Assembly (NCBI GenBank): GCA_947499155.1
Contig: CANMND010000001.1
Coordinates: forward strand, 1-64,000
Origin: an uncultured Sphingomonadales bacterium
GTDB taxonomy: Bacteria; Pseudomonadota; Alphaproteobacteria; Sphingomonadales; Rhodothalassiaceae
Direction: 5' to 3'
DNA length: 64,000 nucleotides
Part shown: positions 1 to 7,903 of the stretch, piece after piece
Position numbering within the stretch: the first letter of the stretch is position 1
Layout of the letters: every line of letters begins with the position of its first letter
Program-made: the position numbers and the translations under genes
The notes under the pieces: model-generated
What the model was told of the DNA's origin: nothing
The model's database searches: none
Seen by the model: the letters and a program-made list of their open reading frames with translations, nothing else

Positions 1-150
1 GGCACTTTCCCCGCCAAGGTCACACCCGAAGATGCGGCTCACCGTGTCAGTTGGATGCTTCCCCGCAAAAAGCCGTCGTCCCCGCAAATGGCCGGTCCTG
101 CCCTTCCAGGCAAGAGCGCCTATGCGTGGAACCACAGGGCTTTGGTCTGA
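1..150 (+). CDS. C-terminal fragment of an upstream protein (possibly SCO-type)
   Basis: An open frame enters from the left edge and ends at a TGA at 148-150, giving 49 residues. The segment runs through GTFPAKVTPEDAAHRVSWML to a basic, proline-rich tail. The pattern of a short strand followed by a tPEdAA helix is what SCO/thioredoxin-fold proteins have at their C-terminus, and the next genes include two SCO proteins, so this could be the end of another one. The fragment is too short to assign firmly. It lies 44 bases before the next start codon and is probably in the same operon. Confidence 0.55.
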   Translation, partial: GTFPAKVTPEDAAHRVSWMLPRKKPSSPQMAGPALPGKSAYAWNHRALV

Positions 151-194
151 AGACCATCGTCCATAAGGCTTAAACGGAACAATGGAGTGACGTA

Positions 195-2117
195 ATGAGA
201 ACGAAACTCGATAAGCGCATTGCCCGCGCTATAGCACCGGCAGCACTTTTGCTGGCCGGGACGGGCATGGCGTTTGCCCAAGGGGTGCCAGTGCAACCCA
301 GGCCGGCAGACGCCACGGCGGAGGTTGTCAATAATGGCACCAAAACCATCTACAAAACGGGAACCGCAGAAGGCTTGACTACATTCGGCCATCCTTTCGC
401 GCCTTCCCACAGCATGGGTATAAACAAGGATAACCCGACAAATCTTCTGCCAACCATTTATGAATTGCAGAACGACATTCTCGGCAATCCTATCCCTAAT
501 ACCCTGCCGTCCACACCTCAAAATCCGTATAATCTTCATGCGGATCCGATCGTCAGTGATCTTTTTGATGATCGCAGCCCGGAAGAGGATCTGGCACGGC
601 TTATCAAGCGTTTGAAGGAAGGGGTTGATCCCATCCATCGATTCTTGTCAAAGCAGAATGTCTTCTATGCAGGGCTCGGTGTTCCCGCTGACCCGCGTCG
701 CGGCGCACGGGATGTGCCCCGCAATGCCAATCCGGGTGACCTCGGTGAAGCCATTCTGAACAAAATCAATGCTGATGATCTTCAATTCGGTATTGATATT
801 TTCGAAGGCAATGCTGTGAACCGTGTCTATAGCGGAATGCCATTGCTTAACTACAAGGGACCTGAGCAGATCAGCGTCGTGGACCCCGTGACAAAAATCG
901 CGAATGTCCATCAGGTCTGGGTACGTAACACCATTATGTCCGACACATTCTTCGTGGACCCAAGTGCGGTTCATGACGATGAGTGGATTGTACGCTATAC
1001 AGTGGACGTGGTGTCACGTGGTCATGAGGACTTTGTGCCATTCGTGGCTCTCGTGACTGATCCTGCCAATAACAACGGAGCCGCAGAACCACTCGTTGCC
1101 ATGGACGCCACCTTCTTCCCGATGGATGAAGGAAAGCGTTACGTCTTCGATCTGCAAATGCCTCCTGCCAAATACTGGACCCTGACCTATCACTGGGGTT
1201 GGCGCTATCATCCGTCACGCATTCAGACGCATGAAAATGCTCTGAAAGTGATTGCCGGCAAGAACATTGTCGAATGGGAATCCGACGTGTTCGGTGTTGC
1301 TCCATCGTCCAGTGAAGCTGCTAAAGAAGCCGCCATCGACATGATCGGTGAACTGGCCCCTGCCAAGCGTATGTGGCGCGGGTTCAAGGCCTTGAAGCAG
1401 TTCTATGGTAATGGCCAGAGCTCTGACCTGACAGCATATCTTCTCGTAAGAGAAATTGACGCTGCATATCAGGATTGGCAGAACCGTATGCGCTTGCCAC
1501 GTGGTGTTGTGGCCGACGCAAACTCTGACTCCACTCTCTTCTATGTGAACAACACGATCTACGGAGAGATGGATGACACTGATGGTGTTGCACAGATCGA
1601 GTTCCATCGGTGGACGACTCGCGGAGAGACAATCAACATTAAGCTTTATAATGGTGATTACTTCCCACATGCCTACATCAACCTGGACTTCGGTGGTCTG
1701 CGCGGTTGGGAGAATATCTTCCATAACACGCTGCCTCTGAATGGTCAGGGCGCATGGTTCACCTTTGGACGTGCAGCATGGTTCCTGAATACGATTGCAC
1801 CAGCAATCATTCCGCCAGCTACGCGTGTAGAAGATGGCCATAGTGCTGAATATCATGCTGCCAATGACGGCGTATCTCTCGAAGAAATGCAGAACTTGCC
1901 AACATTCGAGCAGGCCAAAGTCATCTTTGGAGGCACGAAAGCACAATTGCGCAAGAACTTGTATTTCAACGCCACCAAGACTTCAAACAAAGTCACGTCT
2001 GAAGGCCTTGGCGAGCACGATGTTGAAATCGAGTTCCGCTTTGATCCAGCGCAACGTCTTCGGTTCTACCAGTTCGATCCACTCCATCATGGAGTAGCGA
2101 TCTGGTCGGTACACTGA
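195..2117 (+). CDS. Exported ~71 kDa cysteine-free protein, IoxC-like (putative iodide oxidase subunit)
   Basis: The 640-residue product begins with a clear signal peptide (basic MRTKLDKR, hydrophobic stretch, AFA|QG cleavage near residue 28). No cysteine is visible anywhere in it, so it cannot carry a type 1 copper site and is not itself a canonical multicopper oxidase. His and aromatic residues cluster around 330-347 (HWGWRYHPS...THE) and at the extreme C-terminus (LHHGVAIWSVH). From memory, the iodide oxidase of strain Q-1 has two components, multicopper oxidase IoxA (about 62 kDa) and IoxC (about 71 kDa). Size, export signal and the SCO/cytochrome c/SCO neighbours fit IoxC. The start is supported by GGAG eight bases upstream of the ATG. 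The export and lack of Cys are seen. The Iox link is inference. Confidence 0.6.
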   Translation: MRTKLDKRIARAIAPAALLLAGTGMAFAQGVPVQPRPADATAEVVNNGTKTIYKTGTAEGLTTFGHPFAPSHSMGINKDNPTNLLPTIYELQNDILGNPIPNTLPSTPQNPYNLHADPIVSDLFDDRSPEEDLARLIKRLKEGVDPIHRFLSKQNVFYAGLGVPADPRRGARDVPRNANPGDLGEAILNKINADDLQFGIDIFEGNAVNRVYSGMPLLNYKGPEQISVVDPVTKIANVHQVWVRNTIMSDTFFVDPSAVHDDEWIVRYTVDVVSRGHEDFVPFVALVTDPANNNGAAEPLVAMDATFFPMDEGKRYVFDLQMPPAKYWTLTYHWGWRYHPSRIQTHENALKVIAGKNIVEWESDVFGVAPSSSEAAKEAAIDMIGELAPAKRMWRGFKALKQFYGNGQSSDLTAYLLVREIDAAYQDWQNRMRLPRGVVADANSDSTLFYVNNTIYGEMDDTDGVAQIEFHRWTTRGETINIKLYNGDYFPHAYINLDFGGLRGWENIFHNTLPLNGQGAWFTFGRAAWFLNTIAPAIIPPATRVEDGHSAEYHAANDGVSLEEMQNLPTFEQAKVIFGGTKAQLRKNLYFNATKTSNKVTSEGLGEHDVEIEFRFDPAQRLRFYQFDPLHHGVAIWSVH

Positions 2118-2207
2118 GACCGTTTGCGAAATAGACAGTCATGTCTGTCGGGCCAAAGGCCCGGCAGACACCGCTTTTTGTAAAACACTCGAATAAAGGT
2201 GGTTCCT

Positions 2208-2981
2208 ATGCAAATGTTGTTACAGTCTGTAATGGTCAGGACCTTCTGCCGATCGGCCCTTATGGCTCTTGCCCTTTTGCTGCCTGCTTCGCTCTCTGCA
2301 CAGACAAATGACTCTCATGACGAACATCAGGGTCATGACATGTCGAGGCATATGAACCCCAACAGTACGGCCTCTTCTCACGACAGCCACGCAGGTCACC
2401 ATAATATGACCCACAATGGCAAAAAAGTTGAAATGTTTGACGGGGAGCTGAAGGCCAATACCAATTACAAGCGCACCACATCTGCATATAATGTCCCAAA
2501 TGTGACATTGCGCGACCAAAATGGTGCTGTTGTGGAACTGGTGGACTATCTGGCTGAGCCCGGTCCGGTTGCCATGCAATTCATCTTCACCAGTTGTGCC
2601 ACAGTCTGCCCAGTGCTGTCTGCTGGATTTGCACAATCTGTGACAGAAATGACCACACTTGATGGTGATGTGCGCCTGCTTTCCATATCCATTGACCCCG
2701 AACATGACACACCTGACCGCTTAAATCAGTATGCCAAGCGGTACGGTGCGCCGGACAACTGGACCTTCCTGACCGGGACCCGCAACGATATCCGCACTGT
2801 TATCATGGCGTTCGACGCGCTTTTTGAGAGTGATAACAAGGTTTACCATCGGCCTTATACCTATATGCGCGGTGAGCCTGGCGACGACTGGGTGCGCATT
2901 GATGGCCTGATGAGCAAGGCGTCCTTGCTTGAAGAATACACATACCTGGTCAGGCGCAAGTCAGCGTCCAGTGCACATTGA
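2208..2981 (+). CDS. SCO1/SenC family copper chaperone with His/Met-rich N-terminal region
   Basis: Thioredoxin-fold SCO protein of 257 residues. Signal peptide at about 10-31. Residues 36-69 contain nine His and three Met, a likely flexible copper-binding segment. The SCO copper site is intact: CATVC (C130, C134) and His at about 214 in VYHRPY, with the family DPEHDTP motif near 163-169. SCO proteins deliver copper to, or reduce thiols of, copper enzymes in the periplasm. The ATG at 2208 is chosen because AAAGGTGG lies five bases upstream; an in-frame GTG at 2199 is less likely. It lies 90 bases after the IoxC-like gene and 18 bases before the cytochrome gene, so probably one operon. The metallated target is inferred to be an oxidase encoded upstream of this window. 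Confidence 0.85.
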   Translation: MQMLLQSVMVRTFCRSALMALALLLPASLSAQTNDSHDEHQGHDMSRHMNPNSTASSHDSHAGHHNMTHNGKKVEMFDGELKANTNYKRTTSAYNVPNVTLRDQNGAVVELVDYLAEPGPVAMQFIFTSCATVCPVLSAGFAQSVTEMTTLDGDVRLLSISIDPEHDTPDRLNQYAKRYGAPDNWTFLTGTRNDIRTVIMAFDALFESDNKVYHRPYTYMRGEPGDDWVRIDGLMSKASLLEEYTYLVRRKSASSAH

Positions 2982-2999
2982 TTACCCGGAGTAGCTTCT

Positions 3000-4706
3000 A
3001 TGGCCCGCTTTTTCCTGTTTCTGGGCGTACTGACATTGCTGTCTGCGCCTGTCGTCACTGACAGCACATATGCCGCTGAAAATGATAATGGGGACCCTGA
3101 ACTTGGTGCGCGTCTTTATTTCCAGGGCCTCGACAGTAATGGGGAGCCAATCAAAGGCCTCACCCGCACAGATATTCCCATCGATGGCTCACAATTAACC
3201 TGCATAAGTTGTCACAGACCCAGTGGCATGGGCTCAAGTGAAGGGGGCACTTATGTCCCGCCAATTACCGCAAGCTACCTTTTTCGCGAACGCATATCTG
3301 ATCGCCGGTTACGTAATCAGCGCTTCAAGGAAGTCTACAAAGAACGTCAAGGCGGCGAGTTTTATGACGATGTAAGACGTGGCCGTCTGCGCCCTGCCTA
3401 TGAAACGCCCCACGATATCGCGCAAGCCCTGCGGGACGGTTTGGATACTGCAGGCCGCACCCTCAACCCTGTCATGCCCCGATATGAAATAAGTGACGAA
3501 GATGCAGCCAATTTGACCGCATTTCTCAAAAGCAATTACGCTAATTACGACAGGGGCGTAGAGGAAAACAAGATCCACATGGCCACAATCATCGCAGGTG
3601 ATGTGCCGCAAGAAAATGCCGATGCTGTATCAGACCTTGTTGAGACCTATGCTGACTGGATCAACAAAGCCATCAATGTGAATCTGGCACGGCCTGGCTT
3701 TTCAACCTATTACCGTTCTGAATTTGCGGACTCCTACAGAACATGGGAGACCGCAATTTGGCGATTAACAGGTGACCCCGATACATGGGGTGAGCAACTG
3801 GCCCGCTATTACGAAGAGCAGCCCGCCTTCTTTGTTGTTGGTTCGATTGTAGAGGGTGATTATAGCCCCATCGCCGATTTCTGCGATGAAAAGAAGATGC
3901 CCTGCCTTCTGCCCGTAACCAACCTGCCCCGTCTAACCGATATGGAGAACTCTTTTACCCTGTATTTTTCACGTGGACTGACACTCGAAGCCGAAGCATT
4001 GGCCATATATCTGTCTGAAGCCGATATGACAGACGATATCATTCAGGTTCATACCAGTGACGTGGAAGGTACCAAGTCAGCACAGGCATTTTCCACCCAC
4101 ATGGCAAAATTGACAAAGGAGCCGGTCAATACTTTTTTGGTCAATAAGACAGATGATCTGGACGAAACCTTAGCAAAAGCCCTCTCTGAAAAGCCCAAAA
4201 GCCTGATTTTCTGGACCGGAAAGGAAAGCGAAAAGGCGGTGGCAGCACTTAATAACGCTGATCTGGGTGAGACAATCATTTATATGCCTTCCACCGGCCT
4301 CAAGGACATACAAGCGTCCCTGTCCGATGACAAACAAGGCGCCATCAGGGTCACTTATCCTTATGACGATCCCAAAAACTACCACCCGGAATCCTTTCGC
4401 ATCAGGGCCTGGATCGGGTCACGGAAACTGAACGTCCCGGATTGGAATATCATTCTCCAAACCTTTTACTCCCTGAAGATCTCTGAGTTTGCACTAAGCC
4501 ATCTGTGGGTCGATTATTACGGGGCCTACATGATTGAACTGACAGAGCATGATATTGGGGTTGGCTTCGATCCTGGTCCATATCCACGCCTGCAATTGGG
4601 TCCCGGTCAACGATTTGGCTCCAAGGGCGCGCTTATCGCGCAGCTTGCTGATGACCCCTCCAATCCATCAGGTATTGAATCCATCAGCCGCTGGATCATT
4701 CCATGA
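3000..4706 (+). CDS. Cytochrome c fused to a periplasmic-binding-protein-like domain
   Basis: 568 residues with a signal peptide (about 1-25, cleavage near YAA). A class I cytochrome c domain occupies roughly 30-180, with one haem site CISCH (C68, C71, H72) and a probable axial Met at 159 (NPVMPRY). From about 190 to the end the sequence has the rhythm of type I periplasmic binding proteins, for example AFFVVGSIVEGDY followed by CDEKKMPCLLPVT and repeated alternating strand/helix blocks. The probable role is electron transfer in the periplasm. The binding domain might sense or hold a ligand, or be a docking platform. GGAG sits nine bases before the ATG. The stop overlaps the next gene's start (ATGA), implying translational coupling. 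Cytochrome assignment is firm; the second domain is from pattern only. Confidence 0.8.
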   Translation: MARFFLFLGVLTLLSAPVVTDSTYAAENDNGDPELGARLYFQGLDSNGEPIKGLTRTDIPIDGSQLTCISCHRPSGMGSSEGGTYVPPITASYLFRERISDRRLRNQRFKEVYKERQGGEFYDDVRRGRLRPAYETPHDIAQALRDGLDTAGRTLNPVMPRYEISDEDAANLTAFLKSNYANYDRGVEENKIHMATIIAGDVPQENADAVSDLVETYADWINKAINVNLARPGFSTYYRSEFADSYRTWETAIWRLTGDPDTWGEQLARYYEEQPAFFVVGSIVEGDYSPIADFCDEKKMPCLLPVTNLPRLTDMENSFTLYFSRGLTLEAEALAIYLSEADMTDDIIQVHTSDVEGTKSAQAFSTHMAKLTKEPVNTFLVNKTDDLDETLAKALSEKPKSLIFWTGKESEKAVAALNNADLGETIIYMPSTGLKDIQASLSDDKQGAIRVTYPYDDPKNYHPESFRIRAWIGSRKLNVPDWNIILQTFYSLKISEFALSHLWVDYYGAYMIELTEHDIGVGFDPGPYPRLQLGPGQRFGSKGALIAQLADDPSNPSGIESISRWIIP

Positions 4707-5380
4707 TGTCTGACAAAAAGAAAAAAACACAAACCCTCTGGCTGCTTCTCGGCGGCCCGAGGGTCCTCATGGTCTTTGCCGTTACACTACTGACGGTTAT
4801 CGGCCTTGTATTTATTATTTCTTCAGGAAAGGAACTCAGCTGGGCTGAAAAAGTCGCATCGACAGATGTTGACCTTGATGCTCCGGTTGGTGGTCCCTTC
4901 ACACTTACGGGTACAAACGGAGAAGCTGTTCATGCCAAAGACTTTAAAGGCAAGATGATGCTGATGGTCTTCGGCTATACCTATTGTCCTGATGTCTGCC
5001 CTATGTCGCTTCTGGCTATTTCCAATACGCTTTATGATCTGGAAAAAACACAGCCTGAAGTCGCCAGCCAGATTGCACCTATATTCGTCACGCTCGACCC
5101 TGAACGTGACACGCCTGAAATGCTGACAACCTATCTGAAAAGCTTCCATCCCCGAATTACAGGGCTGACCGGTACCCTGCCGGACATAAAGCGTATGACA
5201 ACTGCCTATGGCGTCAGTTTTGCCAAGACTGAAAACGAAGCATTTTCAGATTATCTCGTCGATCACACAACGAATATCATGCTGATGGATGCGGATGGTC
5301 GCTATCTCACCCACTATTCGCCTCAGACACCTCCCAATCTCATGGGTATGTCCTTGCAAAGATATGCTCGCACGTCCTGA
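4703..5380 (+). CDS. SCO1/SenC family protein, membrane-anchored
   Basis: 225-residue SCO protein with an uncleaved N-terminal membrane segment (about 11-40) followed by a periplasmic thioredoxin-like domain. Copper ligands are present: CPDVC (C95, C99) and H188 in VDHTT. The DPERDTPEM family signature is at 132-140. Unlike the first SCO gene (2208) it has no His/Met-rich insertion, and it resembles the mitochondrial/cytochrome-oxidase type more closely. It overlaps the cytochrome gene by four bases and is the last gene before a strong terminator. Two SCO proteins in one operon suggest separate copper-delivery and thiol-reduction jobs for one exported copper enzyme. Confidence 0.88.
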   Translation: MMSDKKKKTQTLWLLLGGPRVLMVFAVTLLTVIGLVFIISSGKELSWAEKVASTDVDLDAPVGGPFTLTGTNGEAVHAKDFKGKMMLMVFGYTYCPDVCPMSLLAISNTLYDLEKTQPEVASQIAPIFVTLDPERDTPEMLTTYLKSFHPRITGLTGTLPDIKRMTTAYGVSFAKTENEAFSDYLVDHTTNIMLMDADGRYLTHYSPQTPPNLMGMSLQRYARTS

Positions 5381-5420
5381 CTTGATATCAGGACAGCGGG
5401 TTCTACTCTAATATGAGATA

Positions 5421-5453
5421 TATAAAGGCTGTGAACATTTCACGGCCTTTATA
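5421..5453. terminator. Bidirectional rho-independent terminator
   Basis: A 15-bp stem (5421-5435 with 5439-5453, one G-U pair) closes on the 3-base loop CAT. The arms begin TATAAAGGC and end GCCTTTATA, so both strands read T-rich after the GC core. It lies between the plus-strand SCO gene and the convergent purine nucleoside phosphorylase and can serve both. Confidence 0.85.
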
Positions 5454-5457
5454 TTAT

Positions 5458-6297
5458 TTAACCAGCCATTTGCTTTGCATTTAGATCGGCAAAAAAGCGG
5501 TTGAGCAGACGTTCCGTGGTCGCAGTGGCTTTACTGCCTTCGCTGATTGTCTCTTCATGGCTCAAGGCATGCTTTGCAATGCCCGCAGCCAGATTAGTGA
5601 TGACGGAGAGACCCGCAACCCGCATGCCGGCATGTTGCGCCACAAGGCATTCCGGTACCGTTGACATGCCTACTGCATCGGCACCCAATTGCTTGAACAT
5701 GCGCACTTCGGCAGGCGTTTCGAAATTCGGCCCCATGGTTTGTACATAGACACCTTTGTGAAGGCCAATGCCCAGTGACTGGGCTGCCTCTGTCAAACCT
5801 TTACGCAATTCACTGTCATAAGCACTCGACATATCGAAAAACCGATCGCCGAAGCGCTGGTCATTGGGACCGACCAGTGGGTTCTGCCCGGAAAAATTAA
5901 TGTGATCCTCGATCAGCATCAAAGACCCCGGTCCCATATCCTCGTGCATACTGCCCGCGGCATTGGTCAAAATAAGTGTATCCACCCCCAAAAGCCGCAA
6001 GGTCCTGATTGCAATGGCGAGTTTGGATGCGGGATAGCCCTCATAAAGATGCATCCGGCCTTGCATACATATCAAAGGCAGACCTGACGCCTTTCCTATC
6101 AGAAAGCGGCCAGAATGACCGGACACAGTAGACACCGGAAAATCCGGTATGTCGCCATAATCGACAACCGTCTCAATTTCCATAGTCTCACCGAACCGGC
6201 CAAGGCCGCTACCAAGAACCAGAGCCGTTTTCGGAAACGGCCCCTGATGGTTCTGCTTTATAACAGCGACGGCCTTGTCATAATTAAACTTCTGCAT
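5458..6297 (-). CDS. punA: Purine-nucleoside phosphorylase
   Basis: Trimeric-type (class I) purine nucleoside phosphorylase of 279 residues. It splits (deoxy)inosine/guanosine with phosphate to base and (deoxy)ribose-1-phosphate in the cytoplasm. Family motifs are in order: GSGLG, SGHSGRFLIG (phosphate site), GRMHLYEGY, TNAAGS, GPNFETPAE and AVGMSTVPE. The frame is open a further 32 codons upstream, but the ATG at 6297 is preferred: AAGG lies six bases before it and the protein begins MQKFNYDKA as in the family. With the nucleoside transporter (6653) and AMP nucleosidase (7904) it forms a divergent purine-salvage group. Confidence 0.92.
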   Translation of the reverse strand: MQKFNYDKAVAVIKQNHQGPFPKTALVLGSGLGRFGETMEIETVVDYGDIPDFPVSTVSGHSGRFLIGKASGLPLICMQGRMHLYEGYPASKLAIAIRTLRLLGVDTLILTNAAGSMHEDMGPGSLMLIEDHINFSGQNPLVGPNDQRFGDRFFDMSSAYDSELRKGLTEAAQSLGIGLHKGVYVQTMGPNFETPAEVRMFKQLGADAVGMSTVPECLVAQHAGMRVAGLSVITNLAAGIAKHALSHEETISEGSKATATTERLLNRFFADLNAKQMAG

Positions 6298-6652
6298 AAT
6301 GAACCTTGCTGGACACGACCAAACTGGCCAAATGGGTGAAAAGCTGCCGGGACAGGCGACATCAGCTTTAATCGATATTTCAGCGTTATACACCCTTAAA
6401 AAGGTATGAACCCTTTAATTTTACAATCAAAAGCCGCCTCCCTTGGCCACCTGAATATTCAACGGTCCAATCATAGCCGAAGAAGACAATGTGCGGGAAA
6501 TCATCCCTTGCCTTGACTCCTTTGCTATTGGAACCGCTCATATCTTCCGTCATATTACCTTTGCTGGTACCGGGAGCGGCTGATTTCTGTGATCCCAAAG
6601 GACAAGCGGCCCTTGAGGGTGATAAAGCTGTAAAAAACAAAAAGGATTACAG
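6298..6652. other. Intergenic region between divergent purine-salvage genes
   Basis: About 355 bases separate punA (minus) from the nucleoside transporter (plus). It must carry both promoters. I see no convincing -35/-10 pair, riboswitch or hairpin. An 84-codon minus-strand frame (6386-6640) crosses it but has no recognisable family or good ribosome site and is not called. Confidence 0.4.
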
Positions 6653-7876
6653 ATGATCGCTCTGGTAGGAATAGCGGTTCTACTCCTCACAGCCATTACG
6701 GCATCCTCCAACTGGCGTCATATCCGACTGCGTGTTGTTGGAAGTGCCTTTGCGTTACAAGCTGCTATTGCGGTTTTTGCGCTTTATATCCCGCTAGGAA
6801 AATCCATTCTGGGGTCCATTGCAGCTGGTGTTGGCAGTATCGTCGGCTATGCAGATGCGGGCATAGAATTCCTGTTTGGACCGCTAGGTAATGACGGCAT
6901 GGGCTTTATCTTCGCCTTCAGAGTGTTGCCGGTCATTGTCTTTGTCTCGTCCCTGATTGCAGTTCTATATCATCTGCGCATCATGCAACTGATCGTTTTG
7001 ATCGTTGGTGGCGGGTTAAAAAAGATAATTGGCACACGTCAGGTGGAAAGCCTGTGCGCGGCGGCCAATATTTTTATTGGCATGGTGGAATCGCCGCTGG
7101 TGGTCCGGCCTTATCTCTCAGGCCTGAGCCAATCTCAGCTTTTTGCGGTCATGGCCGTGGGTTTATCGTCGGTTTCAGGAGCTATTCTGGTTGGTTATGC
7201 CAGCCTTGGCATCAGCCTTGAATATCTGCTTCCCGCGGCCTTCATGGCAGCACCGGGCGGACTGTTACAGGCAAAGCTTCTCATGCCAGAAGCTCCAGAC
7301 GAACCTGAAGACACCACCGAAACTCTGGAAATCAGATCCTTTGATCCTGACAATCGTCCAGTCAATGTTATTGAAGCCGCCGCAGATGGCGCCATGGCGG
7401 GGCTGAAGATTGCCGTCGCTGTCGGTGCACTGCTTTTAGCCTTTGTCGCTCTTCTCGCACTACTCAATGACATGTTTGGAGGCATAGGAAGCCTTTTTGG
7501 CTATGATGATTTGAGCCTTGAACTGGTACTGGGAACCTTGTTGTCGCCCCTGATGTATCTTATGGGCGTTCCATGGGAAGAAGCAGCGATAGCAGGCAAT
7601 CTTCTGGGACAGAAAACCATCCTCAATGAATTTATCGCCTTTGTACAATTGGCGACCATTCAGGATACACTAAGTCCCCATACGGTTGCTGTTGTTACAT
7701 TCGCCTTGTGTGGGTTTGCAAATTTTCAGGCACTGGCCATCATATTCGGTGGACTTGGTGCGATGATCCCCGAACGCAAATCGGAAATCGCGCGCCTGGG
7801 CCTTAAGGCTGTGCTGGCGGGCACTCTGTCCAATCTGATGAGTGCCGCTTTCGCCAGTATTCTGCTATCTCTATAA
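6653..7876 (+). CDS. nupC: Concentrative nucleoside transporter (CNT/NupC family)
   Basis: Integral membrane protein of 407 residues, expected to import nucleosides by cation symport across the inner membrane. The N-terminal hydrophobic helices, the gate domain around GNDGMGFIFAFRVLPVIVF, the NIFIGMVESPL signature and the later GQKTILNEF motif are CNT hallmarks; length matches NupC (about 400). AAGGA lies six bases upstream of the ATG. A soluble acidic loop lies around 222-242 between membrane halves. Position between a nucleoside phosphorylase and AMP nucleosidase supports a purine nucleoside substrate, but specificity is inferred. Confidence 0.9.
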   Translation: MIALVGIAVLLLTAITASSNWRHIRLRVVGSAFALQAAIAVFALYIPLGKSILGSIAAGVGSIVGYADAGIEFLFGPLGNDGMGFIFAFRVLPVIVFVSSLIAVLYHLRIMQLIVLIVGGGLKKIIGTRQVESLCAAANIFIGMVESPLVVRPYLSGLSQSQLFAVMAVGLSSVSGAILVGYASLGISLEYLLPAAFMAAPGGLLQAKLLMPEAPDEPEDTTETLEIRSFDPDNRPVNVIEAAADGAMAGLKIAVAVGALLLAFVALLALLNDMFGGIGSLFGYDDLSLELVLGTLLSPLMYLMGVPWEEAAIAGNLLGQKTILNEFIAFVQLATIQDTLSPHTVAVVTFALCGFANFQALAIIFGGLGAMIPERKSEIARLGLKAVLAGTLSNLMSAAFASILLSL

Positions 7877-7903
7877 GAACAGGCAGCGGCATAGGATTCA
7901 TGA

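Noticed and set aside
120-638. Long antisense frame opposite the IoxC-like gene
   Set aside because: It is a shadow of the real gene: the plus strand has a signal peptide and ribosome-binding site, the minus strand has neither.
195-2117. The 640-residue protein as a multicopper oxidase
   Set aside because: No cysteine is present and no HCH-type copper motifs are seen, so the type 1 and trinuclear copper sites cannot be formed.
6386-6640. An 84-codon minus-strand frame between punA and nupC
   Set aside because: No recognisable family, poor ribosome-binding site, and it covers the region that must hold two promoters.
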